This document shows positions 50,670-60,278 of a stretch of DNA of 64,000 bases, piece after piece. Source of the DNA: Asaia bogorensis (GTDB lineage: Bacteria > Pseudomonadota > Alphaproteobacteria > Acetobacterales > Acetobacteraceae). The notes beneath the pieces were generated by a model, which saw only the letters and a program-made list of their open reading frames with translations, ran no database searches and was not told the DNA's origin. Both the position numbers and the translations under genes were made by a program. Numbering within the stretch: position 1 is the stretch's first letter; each line of letters opens with the position of its first letter. Where the stretch lies: the NCBI RefSeq assembly GCF_900465345.1, contig NZ_UEGO01000036.1:25831-89830 (forward strand), in the 5' to 3' direction.

Positions 50670-53399
50670 TTACGCGGCGTCATCACCATCTGTTGTCCCT
50701 GAAGCGCGTGATTTCCGGGCTGGTTTCTTTACCCCCTCTTTTTCAGGGGAGTTTTTCTTGGCTGGCGACGCCTTTTTGGCTGCCGGTTTCTTGGCCGCAG
50801 CTTTCGGGGCGGCTTTCTTGCGCGGCGTGGTCTTTTCGGGCGCGGCGTCGCTCGACGCAGCCTTTGTCGTGGTCTTGCGCGTGGTCTTGCCCTTGGCCTT
50901 CAGGGGTTTCCCCTTTTCGACCAGAAGCGCCAGAGCCTCATCAAGGGTCACGTCATCCATCATCTGACCCTTGGCCAGATTGGCCACGACCTGCCCATGC
51001 TGCACGTAAGGGCCAAATCGTCCCTTGCGGACCATCACGGCCTCGCCATCCTTGGGGTGAGCGCCAAGATTGCGAATCGACGCCAGTTTTTTAGCCAGCG
51101 AGTCGATGGCGCGATTGAGCCCAACCGTCAGCACGTCATCATCGGCATCGAGCGTACCGAAAATGGATCCCATTTTCACATAAGGGCCAAAACGCCCCAG
51201 CCCGGCTTCAATCATCTCTCCGGTTTCAGGGTGAGGGCCCAGCTTGCGCGGCAGGGAGAGAAGACCGATCGCCTTGTCCAGCGTCAGCTTGTCGCCCTCC
51301 AGCCCCTTGGGAATGGTGGTGCGCTTGGGCTTGATCTTCTTGTTCTCGGGGTCGGCCTCGCCGCGCTGGATATAAAGACCATAAGGCCCGCGGCGTACGG
51401 TGACTTCCTCGCCCGTTTCCGGGTCCTGACCGAGGCTTTTCATTCCTTCCTTGAGCGTCTCGCCCTCGCCGCCATCCTCGGCCACGAGGCGACGGGTGAA
51501 CTGACAGGTCGGATAGTTCGAGCAGCCGATAAAGGCCCCGAATTTGCCAAGACGCAACCCCAGGCGCCCCGTGCCACAGGCCGTGCACTGCCTTGGGTCA
51601 CCGCCATCTTCACGCGCGGGGAAGAAATGCGAGCCCAGATCCTCATCGAGCGCATCGATGACATCCGAGATCTTGAGGTCCTTGGTCTGTGCTACGGCGG
51701 CGGAAAAATCGCGCCAGAACGCAGCCATGATGTCGTGCCAGTCGGCGCGACCATCGGAAATGTCATCAAGCTGTTCTTCGAGCGTCGCCGTGAAGTCGGT
51801 ATCTACATAGCGTTCAAAGAAAGAGGTCAGGAATGCCGTGACCAGACGGCCGCGATCCTCGGGAATGAAGCGCCGCGCATCCAGACGCACATAATTGCGG
51901 TCGCGCAGAACGGTCAGGATCGAGGCATAGGTCGAGGGACGGCCAATGCCGATCTCCTCCATACGCTTGACCAGACTGGCTTCCGAGAAGCGCGGCGGTG
52001 GCTGGGTGAAATGCTGGTCAGCCTCGACACCACGGGTCGAGAGCGCATCGCCCTCGCTCATGGCAGGCAGGACACGGCCTTCATCCTCATCCGATTTGGT
52101 ATCGTCACGCCCCTCGCTATAGAGCTTGAGATAACCGTCAAATGCGATGATCGAGCCATTGGCGCGCAGAATGGTGCGCTGCGCGGCATCGGACAGATCG
52201 ACCACAACCTGATCGAGCTCCGCCGACTGCATCTGTGACGCGACGGCGCGTTTCCAGATCAGCTCGTACAGACGCATCTGCTCACCCGAGAGATGCCGGG
52301 CCATCGATTCAGGCGTGCGCGTGACATCGGTGGGGCGAATAGCCTCATGCGCTTCCTGCGCATTCTTGGCCTTGCTGGTATAGACGCGCGGCTTTTCCGG
52401 CAGATAGGGCGCGCCGTAACTGCTCCCGATCATGTCGCGGATGGCGTGAACGGCCTCGGCCGCCATCGTCACACCATCGGTACGCATATAGGTGATCAGA
52501 CCGACCGTCTCGCCGCCCAGATCGACACCTTCATAGAGCTGCTGGGCAGCGCGCATCGTCGATTGCGCGCTCATGCCGATCTTGCGCGAGGCTTCCTGCT
52601 GCAGCGTCGAGGTGGTGAACGGCGCAGGCGGGTTGCGTCTGGCCTTCTTGCGCTCGACGGAGCGGACTTTGAAGCCTGTAGAGGCCACGAGGTCACGCGC
52701 CGCATGGGCTTTCTCGGCATTGTCCAGATCGAACTGATCGAGCTTGCGGCCATCAAGATGCGTCAGTCTCGCTGAAAAGGCAGCGTTGCGCGGTGTCGCG
52801 AAAGACCCCGTGACCGACCAGTATTCGCGGCTTTTGAAAACCTCGATCTCGGCCTCACGCTCGCAGATCAGACGCAGCGCGACGGACTGCACGCGACCGG
52901 CGCTGCGACTGCCGGGCAGTTTGCGCCACAACACGGGCGAGAGGGTAAACCCGACCAGATAATCGAGCGCACGGCGGGCCATATAGGCATCGATCAAAGG
53001 CTGATCGAGCGCACGCGGATTGGCCATAGCCGTCTGCACGGCTGATTTGGTGATTTCATTGAAGGTGACGCGCTGCACGTTCTTGCCGCGCAGCAGGTTT
53101 TTCTCTTCCAGTGCGGCACGCACATGCCAGGAAATGGCCTCGCCTTCGCGATCCGGGTCAGTGGCGAGATAGAGCGTATCGGCGTTCTTGACCGCTTTCG
53201 CGATAGTGGCGATCTGCTTCGCCCCACGCTCATCGGTCTGCCAGTCCATGGCGAAATTCTCGTCAGGCCGCACACTGCCGTCTTTGGGCGGCAGATCGCG
53301 GACATGGCCGAAGGATGCCAGAACGATAAAATTATCGCCCAGATATTTGTTGATGGTCTTTGCCTTCGCCGGGCTTTCGACCACTACGACATCAGTCAT
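50670..53399 (-). CDS. topA: DNA topoisomerase I
   Basis: A 909-residue type IA enzyme that relaxes negative supercoils. TOPRIM: VVVESPAKAKTINKYLGD and ATDPDREGEAISWH. Catalytic Tyr in GLITYMRTDGV. One zinc finger (CTACGTGRLG; CSNYPTCQF) and three RFGPYV-type repeats follow. The last 80 residues are extremely Lys/Ala-rich (KKAAPKAAAKKPAAKKASPAKK), resembling a histone H1 tail that may hold DNA. It starts 42 bases after dprA. Confidence 0.96.
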   Translation of the reverse strand: MTDVVVVESPAKAKTINKYLGDNFIVLASFGHVRDLPPKDGSVRPDENFAMDWQTDERGAKQIATIAKAVKNADTLYLATDPDREGEAISWHVRAALEEKNLLRGKNVQRVTFNEITKSAVQTAMANPRALDQPLIDAYMARRALDYLVGFTLSPVLWRKLPGSRSAGRVQSVALRLICEREAEIEVFKSREYWSVTGSFATPRNAAFSARLTHLDGRKLDQFDLDNAEKAHAARDLVASTGFKVRSVERKKARRNPPAPFTTSTLQQEASRKIGMSAQSTMRAAQQLYEGVDLGGETVGLITYMRTDGVTMAAEAVHAIRDMIGSSYGAPYLPEKPRVYTSKAKNAQEAHEAIRPTDVTRTPESMARHLSGEQMRLYELIWKRAVASQMQSAELDQVVVDLSDAAQRTILRANGSIIAFDGYLKLYSEGRDDTKSDEDEGRVLPAMSEGDALSTRGVEADQHFTQPPPRFSEASLVKRMEEIGIGRPSTYASILTVLRDRNYVRLDARRFIPEDRGRLVTAFLTSFFERYVDTDFTATLEEQLDDISDGRADWHDIMAAFWRDFSAAVAQTKDLKISDVIDALDEDLGSHFFPAREDGGDPRQCTACGTGRLGLRLGKFGAFIGCSNYPTCQFTRRLVAEDGGEGETLKEGMKSLGQDPETGEEVTVRRGPYGLYIQRGEADPENKKIKPKRTTIPKGLEGDKLTLDKAIGLLSLPRKLGPHPETGEMIEAGLGRFGPYVKMGSIFGTLDADDDVLTVGLNRAIDSLAKKLASIRNLGAHPKDGEAVMVRKGRFGPYVQHGQVVANLAKGQMMDDVTLDEALALLVEKGKPLKAKGKTTRKTTTKAASSDAAPEKTTPRKKAAPKAAAKKPAAKKASPAKKNSPEKEGVKKPARKSRASGTTDGDDAA

Positions 53400-53440
53400 C
53401 TCTACTCCAGAACCGCTCCGGCCTGTTCGTAACCGTTGGG

Positions 53441-54568
53441 TCAGGCTGTCAGGACAACCTGCCCCCCGGGAAGGAAGGTCGCTGTGCCGCCAAGTTCGAG
53501 TTCTGACAGGGCGGACAGCACCGTGGAAACCGAGAACTGGCAGTGCGCTACGATATCGTCAACTGCCACAGGCGTCGGAGAGAGAAGCTCACATAGTCTT
53601 TTTTTGACGCTCTCAGGGTCCGGAGGTGGTGAAAACCCTGCGCTTTCGGGCTCTGAAAAGCCCGGCAGGCCTGTCCATAGGGGTTCGATACGGGTGCCGG
53701 CGCCGCTCTCGATCTGGTTCAGGACATCCTGCGCCGTCTCGGTTAGAATCGCGCCCTGTCGCAACAGATCGTTGCCACCGCGTGAGCGCGGGTCGAGTGG
53801 TGAGCCCGGAACGGCAAACACGTCCCGTCCGTAATCGAGGGCAAGGCGCGCGGTGATGAGCGTGCCAGAGCGCATCGCGGCCTCGATCAGGATGACACCT
53901 AAAGAAAGGCCGGCAATCAGACGGTTGCGTCGCGGGAAGTGACTGGCCTGGGGAATCGTGCCGAGAGGGGCCTCGGTTACAACGCAGCCCCGTTCGGCAA
54001 TGGCACGATAGAGCCCCTCGTTTTCGGGGGGATAGAAACAGTCAAGGCCGCCCGCCGCGGCACCAACGGTCATGCCCTGATGCAGGGCGGCACGATGCGC
54101 GACAGTATCGATCCCGCGGGCCAGGCCCGACACGATCACACAGCCCTCATGGGCAAGAGCGCCGCTCAGGCTCTCAGCAATGCGCAACCCTCCGGCTGAG
54201 GCATTGCGTGCGCCGACAACCCCGATGGCCTTCTGTGACAGCTTTTCAGCTTGGCCCCATAGGCTCAGAACGGGGGGCGCATCGGTAATGCGCGAGAGAA
54301 GGGCGGGGTAGTCCGGGTCGCCAAGGAGCAGCATGCGCCCACCGAGTCGTGTCAGAGCCTCCTGCTCGGCTTCGACACTGTCTCTCGTCGGGATGGCAAT
54401 GGTAGCGCGCCGTCCCGCCTTGCGCACGCGCTCGGGCAATGCCTCGATGGCGGCGCCGGCTGTCCCGTGTTCGGTCATCAAGCGTCGGAAATTGACGGGG
54501 CCGATGCCGTCCGTGCGGGCCAGGCGTATAATGTCGAGCCGTTCATTTCCCTGAGATACGGCCGACAT
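53441..54568 (-). CDS. dprA: DNA processing protein DprA
   Basis: A 375-residue protein that protects incoming single-stranded DNA and loads RecA in transformation. Rossmann core: IGVVGARNASAGGLRIAESL and VIVSGLARGIDTVAHRAAL, then GGLDCFYPPENEGLY and the GVILIEAAMRSGTLITARLA block. The C-terminus (VAVDDIVAHCQFSVSTVLSA) is a winged helix seen in many homologues. It is in the usual plsY-dprA-topA order. Confidence 0.92.
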   Translation of the reverse strand: MSAVSQGNERLDIIRLARTDGIGPVNFRRLMTEHGTAGAAIEALPERVRKAGRRATIAIPTRDSVEAEQEALTRLGGRMLLLGDPDYPALLSRITDAPPVLSLWGQAEKLSQKAIGVVGARNASAGGLRIAESLSGALAHEGCVIVSGLARGIDTVAHRAALHQGMTVGAAAGGLDCFYPPENEGLYRAIAERGCVVTEAPLGTIPQASHFPRRNRLIAGLSLGVILIEAAMRSGTLITARLALDYGRDVFAVPGSPLDPRSRGGNDLLRQGAILTETAQDVLNQIESGAGTRIEPLWTGLPGFSEPESAGFSPPPDPESVKKRLCELLSPTPVAVDDIVAHCQFSVSTVLSALSELELGGTATFLPGGQVVLTA

Positions 54569-54574
54569 GATGGG

Positions 54575-55225
54575 TCAGATTTCCTGCTTGGTCTGGGGCG
54601 GCGGGTCGATATTGATGCGCGATTCCCGTCCCGTGAGCAGACGCCGGATATTGCTCGTGTGACGCAGGAGAATGATGAGTGTCAGGATGAGTGTCGCAAT
54701 GGAAAGCGGGCTGTGCACGGGCTGTTCGCTCAGCGGCGCCATGATGAACGGTGCCACGGCAAAAGCGGCCAGCGCCCCTGCCGACGAGATATGGGAGAGT
54801 TTGGCAACCGCCAGCCAGACCAGACAGCAGGCAATGCCCACGGGCCAGCACAGGGCAAACAGCGCCCCCAGCCCGGTCGCAACACCCTTGCCCCCGCGAA
54901 AGCCGAGCCAGACCGGAAAGCAATGGCCGATCACGACACAGACTGCGGCCACAGCCATCCCTGTCTGGATGCCGCCATCGAGAAGAAGGTGCACAACCAG
55001 CACGGCCAGAGCGCCCTTCAGCCCGTCGAGCAGCAAGGTTGCCGCAGCCAGGCCTTTCCGGCCCGTGCGCAGGACGTTCGTGGCGCCGATATTGCCCGAG
55101 CCGATCTTGCGAATGTCACCCGCCCCGCCGACATGGCTGATCAGCAACCCAAAAGGGATACTGCCCAGCAGATAGGCGATACCGGCACAAAGCAGGAAAG
55201 GGGGCGTGAGCAGATGATGGATCAT
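54575..55225 (-). CDS. plsY: Acyl-phosphate glycerol-3-phosphate acyltransferase
   Basis: A 216-residue membrane enzyme for the first step of phospholipid synthesis, using acyl phosphate from PlsX. Motifs: SGNIGATNVLRTGRKGLAA, HCFPVWLGFRGGKGVATGLG and several hydrophobic helices. ATG 55225 overlaps the pyrC-like stop as ATGA. The length is typical. Confidence 0.93.
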   Translation of the reverse strand: MIHHLLTPPFLLCAGIAYLLGSIPFGLLISHVGGAGDIRKIGSGNIGATNVLRTGRKGLAAATLLLDGLKGALAVLVVHLLLDGGIQTGMAVAAVCVVIGHCFPVWLGFRGGKGVATGLGALFALCWPVGIACCLVWLAVAKLSHISSAGALAAFAVAPFIMAPLSEQPVHSPLSIATLILTLIILLRHTSNIRRLLTGRESRINIDPPPQTKQEI

Positions 55226-56514
55226 GATGCGGCACCATCGAAAACGCGCTGTCCGTTCTTCCACGTTCCCAGAACGCGCCCCTTGAGGCGCTTGCCGTCG
55301 AAAGGTGTGTTCTGCGCGCGTCCGGGCTGCTCGCCTGCTTCAACTACCCATTCAGCCGCAGGGTCGAACAGGCACAGATCGGCGCTGGCGCCGATCTCCA
55401 GCGTTCCGGCATCGCTGCCCAGCAACCGGGCAGGGCGGCGGGTGAGCAGCGCTATGAGTTGCGTCAGGGTAAGCACGCCGTCATGCACCAGAGACAGACC
55501 GACACCAAGCAGCGTGGTCAGGCCTGTCCCACCGGCGCAGGCCTGAGCGAAAGGCAGACGCTTGTCATCGGCGTCCCACGGCGCATGGTCCGAGGCAATG
55601 GCGTCGATTGTCCCATCCGCGAGCGCCGCACAGACCGCCAGACGGTCCTTTTCTGCGCGCAACGGAGGCGAAAGCTTGGCGTAGGTACGAAATTCGCCAA
55701 TCGCCTCTTCATTCAGCGCAAAATAGGGGGGTGCCGTGTCACAGGTAATGGCCAGACCGCGGGCCTTGGCCTGACGGATCAGATCGAGCCCTTCGCCGGT
55801 TGAGACATGGCCGAAATGCAAGGGGGCGCCAGTCATTTCCGCAAGACGGATATCGCGGGCAATCAGAATGGCCTCAGCAGCGGCAGGTATCTGGGGCAGG
55901 CCCATGCGGGTTGCGAGCGCTCCTGCCGTGGCAGCGCCCCCTTTTGCCAGAGACGGGTCTTCCGGGTGCTGCACCACCAGAGCGCCAATCCCCTTGGCAT
56001 AGGCCAGAAGCTGGCGCATGCGCTTGGTGTCGGCAATGGCATGAATGCCATCGGTAAAGGCAACGGCCCCGGCTTCGCGCAACATGCCAAGCTCGGCCAT
56101 TTCCTCACCCTTGCAGCCCTTGGTGAGAGCGCCATAGGGCAGGATGGTGACGAGGCCCGTTTCCTCGCCACGGCCACGCAGCAGGCGCACCAGAGCGGGC
56201 TCGTCGATGGCAGGTTTGGAGTTGGGCAGGGCCGCCAGTGTTGTCACGCCACCGGCAACCGCGGCACGGGCGCAGGAGGCGATGGTTTCGCGATATTCAA
56301 AACCCGGCTCGCCAATGGCAACACGCATATCGACCAGGCCGGGGCAGAGAACCGCGCCCTGACCATCGATGCTCTGGACACCTTCCGGTGTACCCTCGGC
56401 ACCAGCCTTGTCACGCCCCGCGATGCGACCATCCGAAACACGCAGGCGCGAAAGCGACTCCTGACCCGTTACCGGATCGATCAGCCGGACATTTTCGAAA
56501 ATGAGATCGGTCAT
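55222..56514 (-). CDS. Dihydroorotase-like protein lacking the HxH metal motif (PyrX type)
   Basis: A 430-residue amidohydrolase-fold protein. The usual DxHxHxREPG is replaced by [17 protein letters not shown], so the first two histidines (HxH) of the dinuclear metal site are lost. The other ligands remain: Lys in TKGCKGEEM, His in VVQHPEDPS and HFGHVST, and Asp-His in ASDHAPW. In some bacteria a noncatalytic dihydroorotase homologue (PyrC' or PyrX) assembles with ATCase; the adjacent pyrB fits this. The likely role is structural; a separate active dihydroorotase is expected elsewhere. Confidence 0.88.
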   Translation of the reverse strand: MTDLIFENVRLIDPVTGQESLSRLRVSDGRIAGRDKAGAEGTPEGVQSIDGQGAVLCPGLVDMRVAIGEPGFEYRETIASCARAAVAGGVTTLAALPNSKPAIDEPALVRLLRGRGEETGLVTILPYGALTKGCKGEEMAELGMLREAGAVAFTDGIHAIADTKRMRQLLAYAKGIGALVVQHPEDPSLAKGGAATAGALATRMGLPQIPAAAEAILIARDIRLAEMTGAPLHFGHVSTGEGLDLIRQAKARGLAITCDTAPPYFALNEEAIGEFRTYAKLSPPLRAEKDRLAVCAALADGTIDAIASDHAPWDADDKRLPFAQACAGGTGLTTLLGVGLSLVHDGVLTLTQLIALLTRRPARLLGSDAGTLEIGASADLCLFDPAAEWVVEAGEQPGRAQNTPFDGKRLKGRVLGTWKNGQRVFDGAAS

Positions 56515-57452
56515 GACGCTGTCCGCATACGTGAGAGTCGGTCGAGCACGGCCATACGCACGGCGACGCCCATCTCGACCTGTTCCTGAATGACGCTCTG
56601 CGCTGAGTCCGCCACGTCCGAGGCAATTTCGACACCGCGATTCATCGGACCCGGATGCATGACTAGCGCGCCGGGCTTCGCCAGGGCGAGACGGCGGCTG
56701 TCGACACCATAGAAACGGAAGAACTCACGAGCGCTCGGCACCAGCCCGGCGCCCATGCGCTCGCGTTGCAGGCGCAGCGTCATGACCACATCGGCATCAC
56801 GCAGGCCGCTTTCCATATCATGATGGATCGAGACCGAACCCAGCGAAGCCATCGCAGCAGGAACGAGGGTAGGCGGTCCCACCAGACGCACCTTGCTGCC
56901 CATGGCGGTCAGCAGATGAATGTTCGAGCGCGCCACACGGCTATGACCCACATCGCCGCAGATCGCGACGGTCAGACCGCTGAGCGTACCAAGATGACGC
57001 TTGATGGTCAGGGCATCGAGCAGGGCCTGTGTCGGGTGCTCATGCATGCCGTCACCGGCATTGACCACACTGGCCTCGACCTTCTGGGCCAGCAGGGCTG
57101 GCGCACCCGAGGCCGCGTGACGGACCACCAGCAGGTCGCAGCGCATGGCGTTAAGCGTGGCTGCCGTGTCGAGCAGCGTCTCACCCTTGTTCACCGAGGA
57201 GGTGGCGACCGTCATGTTGATGACATCCGCCCCCAGACGCTTGCCCGCCAGCTCGAAGCTGGTGCGCGTACGCGTGCTGTCCTCGAAGAACATGTTGATC
57301 ACCGTCCGGCCGCGCAGCGCATCACGCGGGGCGGTGCGTGAACGGCTCAGCAGGGCATAATTGGCCGCGAGATCGAGATAGGGGGTGATCTCCTCGGCGC
57401 TCATGCCCTCAAGGCCGAGCAGATGATGCCGTCGGGTGAGCGTGTCAGCCAT
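56511..57452 (-). CDS. pyrB: Aspartate carbamoyltransferase
   Basis: A 313-residue pyrimidine enzyme condensing carbamoyl phosphate with aspartate. The carbamoyl phosphate motif is [20 protein letters not shown] (STRTRTS); [20 protein letters not shown] and [15 protein letters not shown] are the substrate-binding segments. It overlaps the gltX end and the dihydroorotase-like start, suggesting coupling with both. Confidence 0.95.
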   Translation of the reverse strand: MADTLTRRHHLLGLEGMSAEEITPYLDLAANYALLSRSRTAPRDALRGRTVINMFFEDSTRTRTSFELAGKRLGADVINMTVATSSVNKGETLLDTAATLNAMRCDLLVVRHAASGAPALLAQKVEASVVNAGDGMHEHPTQALLDALTIKRHLGTLSGLTVAICGDVGHSRVARSNIHLLTAMGSKVRLVGPPTLVPAAMASLGSVSIHHDMESGLRDADVVMTLRLQRERMGAGLVPSAREFFRFYGVDSRRLALAKPGALVMHPGPMNRGVEIASDVADSAQSVIQEQVEMGVAVRMAVLDRLSRMRTAS

Positions 57453-58851
57453 GCGCGATCGCGGCTCCTATACGGGCCAGAACCTCGTCCCGGCCAAGGG
57501 CTTGCAGGGTCAGGTCGATACCGGGTGATACCGTGCTGCCGGTCATGGCCGCACGCAGGGGCTGGGCAACCTGACCCAGCTTGATGGCTTTCGCCTCGGC
57601 GAATTCGCGAAGTGCGCCATCGATGGCCGACGCCTCGAATGGCTCCACCAGAGCGAGGGCCTGCGCCACACCGCGCAGCACATCCTTGCCTTCTTCCGAA
57701 AGCTGCTTCTGTGCCTTGGCGTCATAGGTAAAGGGCAGGGAGCGACCCAGAAACGCGGCGCTGTCGGCGAGGTCTGTCAGAAGCTTGGCGCGCTCCTTGA
57801 GGCCGGGCATCAGCGTCAGCACGCGGGCGTGCAGCGCATCATCCACCGTCACGTCCTCGCGTTCCTTCAGGCGTTCGATCACATCGTCGGTCAGACGTGC
57901 ATCATCGGCCTCACGCATATAGACACCGTTCAGATGCGTCAGCTTGACGTAATCCATGCGTGACGGCGAGCGGCCAACGCCATCCAGATCGAACAGACGG
58001 ATCTGCTCCTCACGGTTGAGGATCTCGGCATCGCCATGACCCCAGCCCAGACGCAGCAGGTAATTGCACAGCGCCTCCGGCAGAAAGCCCTCATCGCGGA
58101 ATTCAACCACCGATTGTGCGCCATGACGCTTGGAGAGCTTCGCGCCGTCCGGCCCGTGAATGAGCGGCAGATGGGCGAAATGCGGCAGATCCCAGCCCAT
58201 GGCGCGATAGATCATTGCCTGACGAAACGTGTTGGTCAGATGATCATCGCCACGGATCACATGGGTGATTGCCATATCATGGTCATCACACACCACGGCA
58301 TGCAGATAGGTGGGTGTGCCATCCGAGCGAAGAATGATCAGATCATCCATTTCGGCATTGGCGACGCGGACCTCACCCTGGACCAGATCGTTGATAACCG
58401 TCTCACCCTCGCGCGGTGCCTTGAGGCGCACGGCGAAAGGCGCTCCCTCGGGAGCTTCAGAGGGATCACGGTCACGCCACATGCCATTATAGCGCGGCGG
58501 CTGGCCATTCGCGATGGCGTCCTCGCGCATCTGCTTCAGCTCGTCTGCCGTGCAGTAGCAGCGATAGGCCAGACCCTTCTCAAGCAGTTCCTGTGCCACT
58601 TCCGTATGGCGGCCCTGACGCGTGGACTGGAATACAGGCTCCTCATCCGCCGTGATGCCCATCCAGGCCAGCCCTTCGAAAATCACATCCACAGCGCGCT
58701 GCGTCGAGCGCTCGCGGTCCGTGTCCTCGATTCTGAGCAGGAATTGCCCACCATGATGGCGGGCAAAAAGGAAATTGAAGAGGGCCGCACGGGCATTGCC
58801 GATATGCAGCAAGCCGGTGGGAGAAGGGGCAAAGCGTGTGCGAACGGTCAT
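57445..58851 (-). CDS. gltX: Glutamyl-tRNA synthetase
   Basis: A 468-residue class I synthetase. HIGH-type motif: [25 protein letters not shown]-type motif: [13 protein letters not shown]. The C-terminal anticodon-binding region is helical. The start is ATG 58851; the longer frame upstream lacks homology. It leads the pyrB block. Many Alphaproteobacteria have two gltX copies, so this may be the Glu- or Gln-charging form. Confidence 0.95.
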   Translation of the reverse strand: MTVRTRFAPSPTGLLHIGNARAALFNFLFARHHGGQFLLRIEDTDRERSTQRAVDVIFEGLAWMGITADEEPVFQSTRQGRHTEVAQELLEKGLAYRCYCTADELKQMREDAIANGQPPRYNGMWRDRDPSEAPEGAPFAVRLKAPREGETVINDLVQGEVRVANAEMDDLIILRSDGTPTYLHAVVCDDHDMAITHVIRGDDHLTNTFRQAMIYRAMGWDLPHFAHLPLIHGPDGAKLSKRHGAQSVVEFRDEGFLPEALCNYLLRLGWGHGDAEILNREEQIRLFDLDGVGRSPSRMDYVKLTHLNGVYMREADDARLTDDVIERLKEREDVTVDDALHARVLTLMPGLKERAKLLTDLADSAAFLGRSLPFTYDAKAQKQLSEEGKDVLRGVAQALALVEPFEASAIDGALREFAEAKAIKLGQVAQPLRAAMTGSTVSPGIDLTLQALGRDEVLARIGAAIAHG

Positions 58852-58970
58852 GGCGCTCCCATAGCATGATTGCGTGCGCCACACTACCGGATGGCGATTT
58901 GTTGTCCGGGTATCATGAGAGGCAAGTCATGCCTCATGAGCGTGCTGCCCCATGCCCCGACAAAGGATAG

Positions 58971-59120
58971 TCACCCTTATGGAAACCTGTCTGGTGAAAA
59001 TCTGGCACAGGGGGAGCACGCCCCTTCCAGGCAGCGGGGCAAGCCCCGTAGAGGCTGCGGATTGCCGGTTGCCTTGCGAGGGACATCGCGGTCAGATGTC
59101 TGCCGGGTCAGACTCCAGAT
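58971..59120 (+). ncRNA. Structured leader upstream of the purine nucleoside permease gene (unassigned)
   Basis: A long 330-base gap precedes the permease. It contains several stackable hairpins: CTGG (59002-59005) plus AGGGG (59009-59013) with CCCCT (59021-59025) plus CCAG (59027-59030); CGGGG/CCCCG (59035-59048) with a CAAG loop; GCGA/TCGC (59076-59089); GTCTG/CAGAC (59098-59112). GGTGAAAATC (58993-59002) and GGTCAGATGTCTGCC (59090-59104) loosely recall cobalamin riboswitch segments, but CCCGCNACTG is missing, so no class is assigned. It may act as a cis-regulatory RNA. Confidence 0.35.
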
Positions 59121-59180
59121 CAAAGCAGTATCCTGCGAACAGTATTTGCAGAAACCTGTATTCGATGTAACGATCCCGAT

Positions 59181-60251
59181 ATGAAAAAACGATTGCTTCC
59201 CGCCTGCCTCGCATCTCTCGCCTGCGTTCTCGATCTGGGGGTGGCATACGCCCATGCTGCACCCGTCGCACCGCGCGTCATTATTGTGGCAGGCTGGGAA
59301 AACGGTGCAGATACAGGCGATGCGCCGGGCGAATATCAGGACTGGGTCGAGCGCGAGCATCTGAGCGAGACAGTGCCAGTGCGTGGCGTGAAGGAGCCCA
59401 TCCTGCGACGCAATAACGACGGGGTGTACGGCATCGTGCTGCGTTCCGGCCCGTCTGAACTCATGGCTCTGGCACTCGACCCGGCATTTGACCTGAAAAG
59501 GACCTACTGGATTTTCACCGGTATTTCCGGCGTGAACCCCAATGTGGCCTCGGTTGGAAGCGTGGCCTGGGCGCGCTGGGTGGTGGATGGCGATGCCCTG
59601 CGTGAACTCGATGACCGCACCATTCCCAAGGACTGGCCCTATGGGCTTTACGCCATCGGGGCAGACCGCCCGAACACCCTGCCGAAAGATCCCAATCACT
59701 ATGGCTCGGTGACGGATGTCGCGCAGTTGACTAAGGCCTATGCGCTCAATCAGGGTCTGGCGCGGTGGGCCTATGGTCTGAGCAAGGATGTCAAATTGGC
59801 CGACGACCCGGAAATTGCCCGCCGACGCGCAGCCTGGCCTGCGAGCCTTCCTGCCAGCAAGCCCCCGATGATCCTGATGGGCGAGACCTTGGGGGCCTTG
59901 CGCTACTGGCATGGCGAGGCACGCAATGACTGGGCGCAGGACTGGGTGAAACTCTGGACGAAAAACCAGGGCGTTTTCGTCATGACCAATGAGGAAAGCC
60001 AGACCAACCAGAAGCAGATGCGCCTGCTGGCAAAATGGGGCTATGTCGATCCTGACCGGGTGATGGTGCTGCGTTCGGGCTCCAACCCTTCCATGCCGCC
60101 CCCACATGTTTCCCTGACCCAGTCGATGGGCGATGAGGGACCCGGTCAGAATGTCGCTTTCGACAATAATGAGCGCGTCGGGGCGCCGGTCGTGGCGGAG
60201 CTGGTCCGTCATTGGGATCACTATCGTGACCATGTGCCCTCCGCCCCCTGA
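59181..60251 (+). CDS. Purine nucleoside permease (NUP family), exported
   Basis: A 356-residue protein of the NUP family, with a signal peptide MKKRLLPACLASLACVLDL ending near AHAAP. Family features: PRVIIVAGWENGADTG, SGPSELMALALDPAFDLKRT, FTGISGVNPNVASVGSVAWA, MGETLGALRYWHG and MTNEESQTNQKQ. Some members import purine nucleosides and some relate to nucleoside phosphorylase-like proteins; the exact role here is open. The unusual leader upstream suggests regulation. Confidence 0.83.
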   Translation: MKKRLLPACLASLACVLDLGVAYAHAAPVAPRVIIVAGWENGADTGDAPGEYQDWVEREHLSETVPVRGVKEPILRRNNDGVYGIVLRSGPSELMALALDPAFDLKRTYWIFTGISGVNPNVASVGSVAWARWVVDGDALRELDDRTIPKDWPYGLYAIGADRPNTLPKDPNHYGSVTDVAQLTKAYALNQGLARWAYGLSKDVKLADDPEIARRRAAWPASLPASKPPMILMGETLGALRYWHGEARNDWAQDWVKLWTKNQGVFVMTNEESQTNQKQMRLLAKWGYVDPDRVMVLRSGSNPSMPPPHVSLTQSMGDEGPGQNVAFDNNERVGAPVVAELVRHWDHYRDHVPSAP

Positions 60252-60278
60252 AGGCGCTGGACAGGGCTCCTTTGACAG

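Noticed and set aside
58971..59104. Cobalamin riboswitch
   Set aside because: GGTGAAAATC and GGTCAGATGTCTGCC look similar, but the CCCGCNACTG core and the usual spacing are missing, so I kept only an unassigned structured leader.
58977..60233. Long open frame of 418 codons on the - strand opposite the nucleoside permease
   Set aside because: The + strand frame has a signal peptide and NUP family motifs; the antisense frame gives no recognisable protein.
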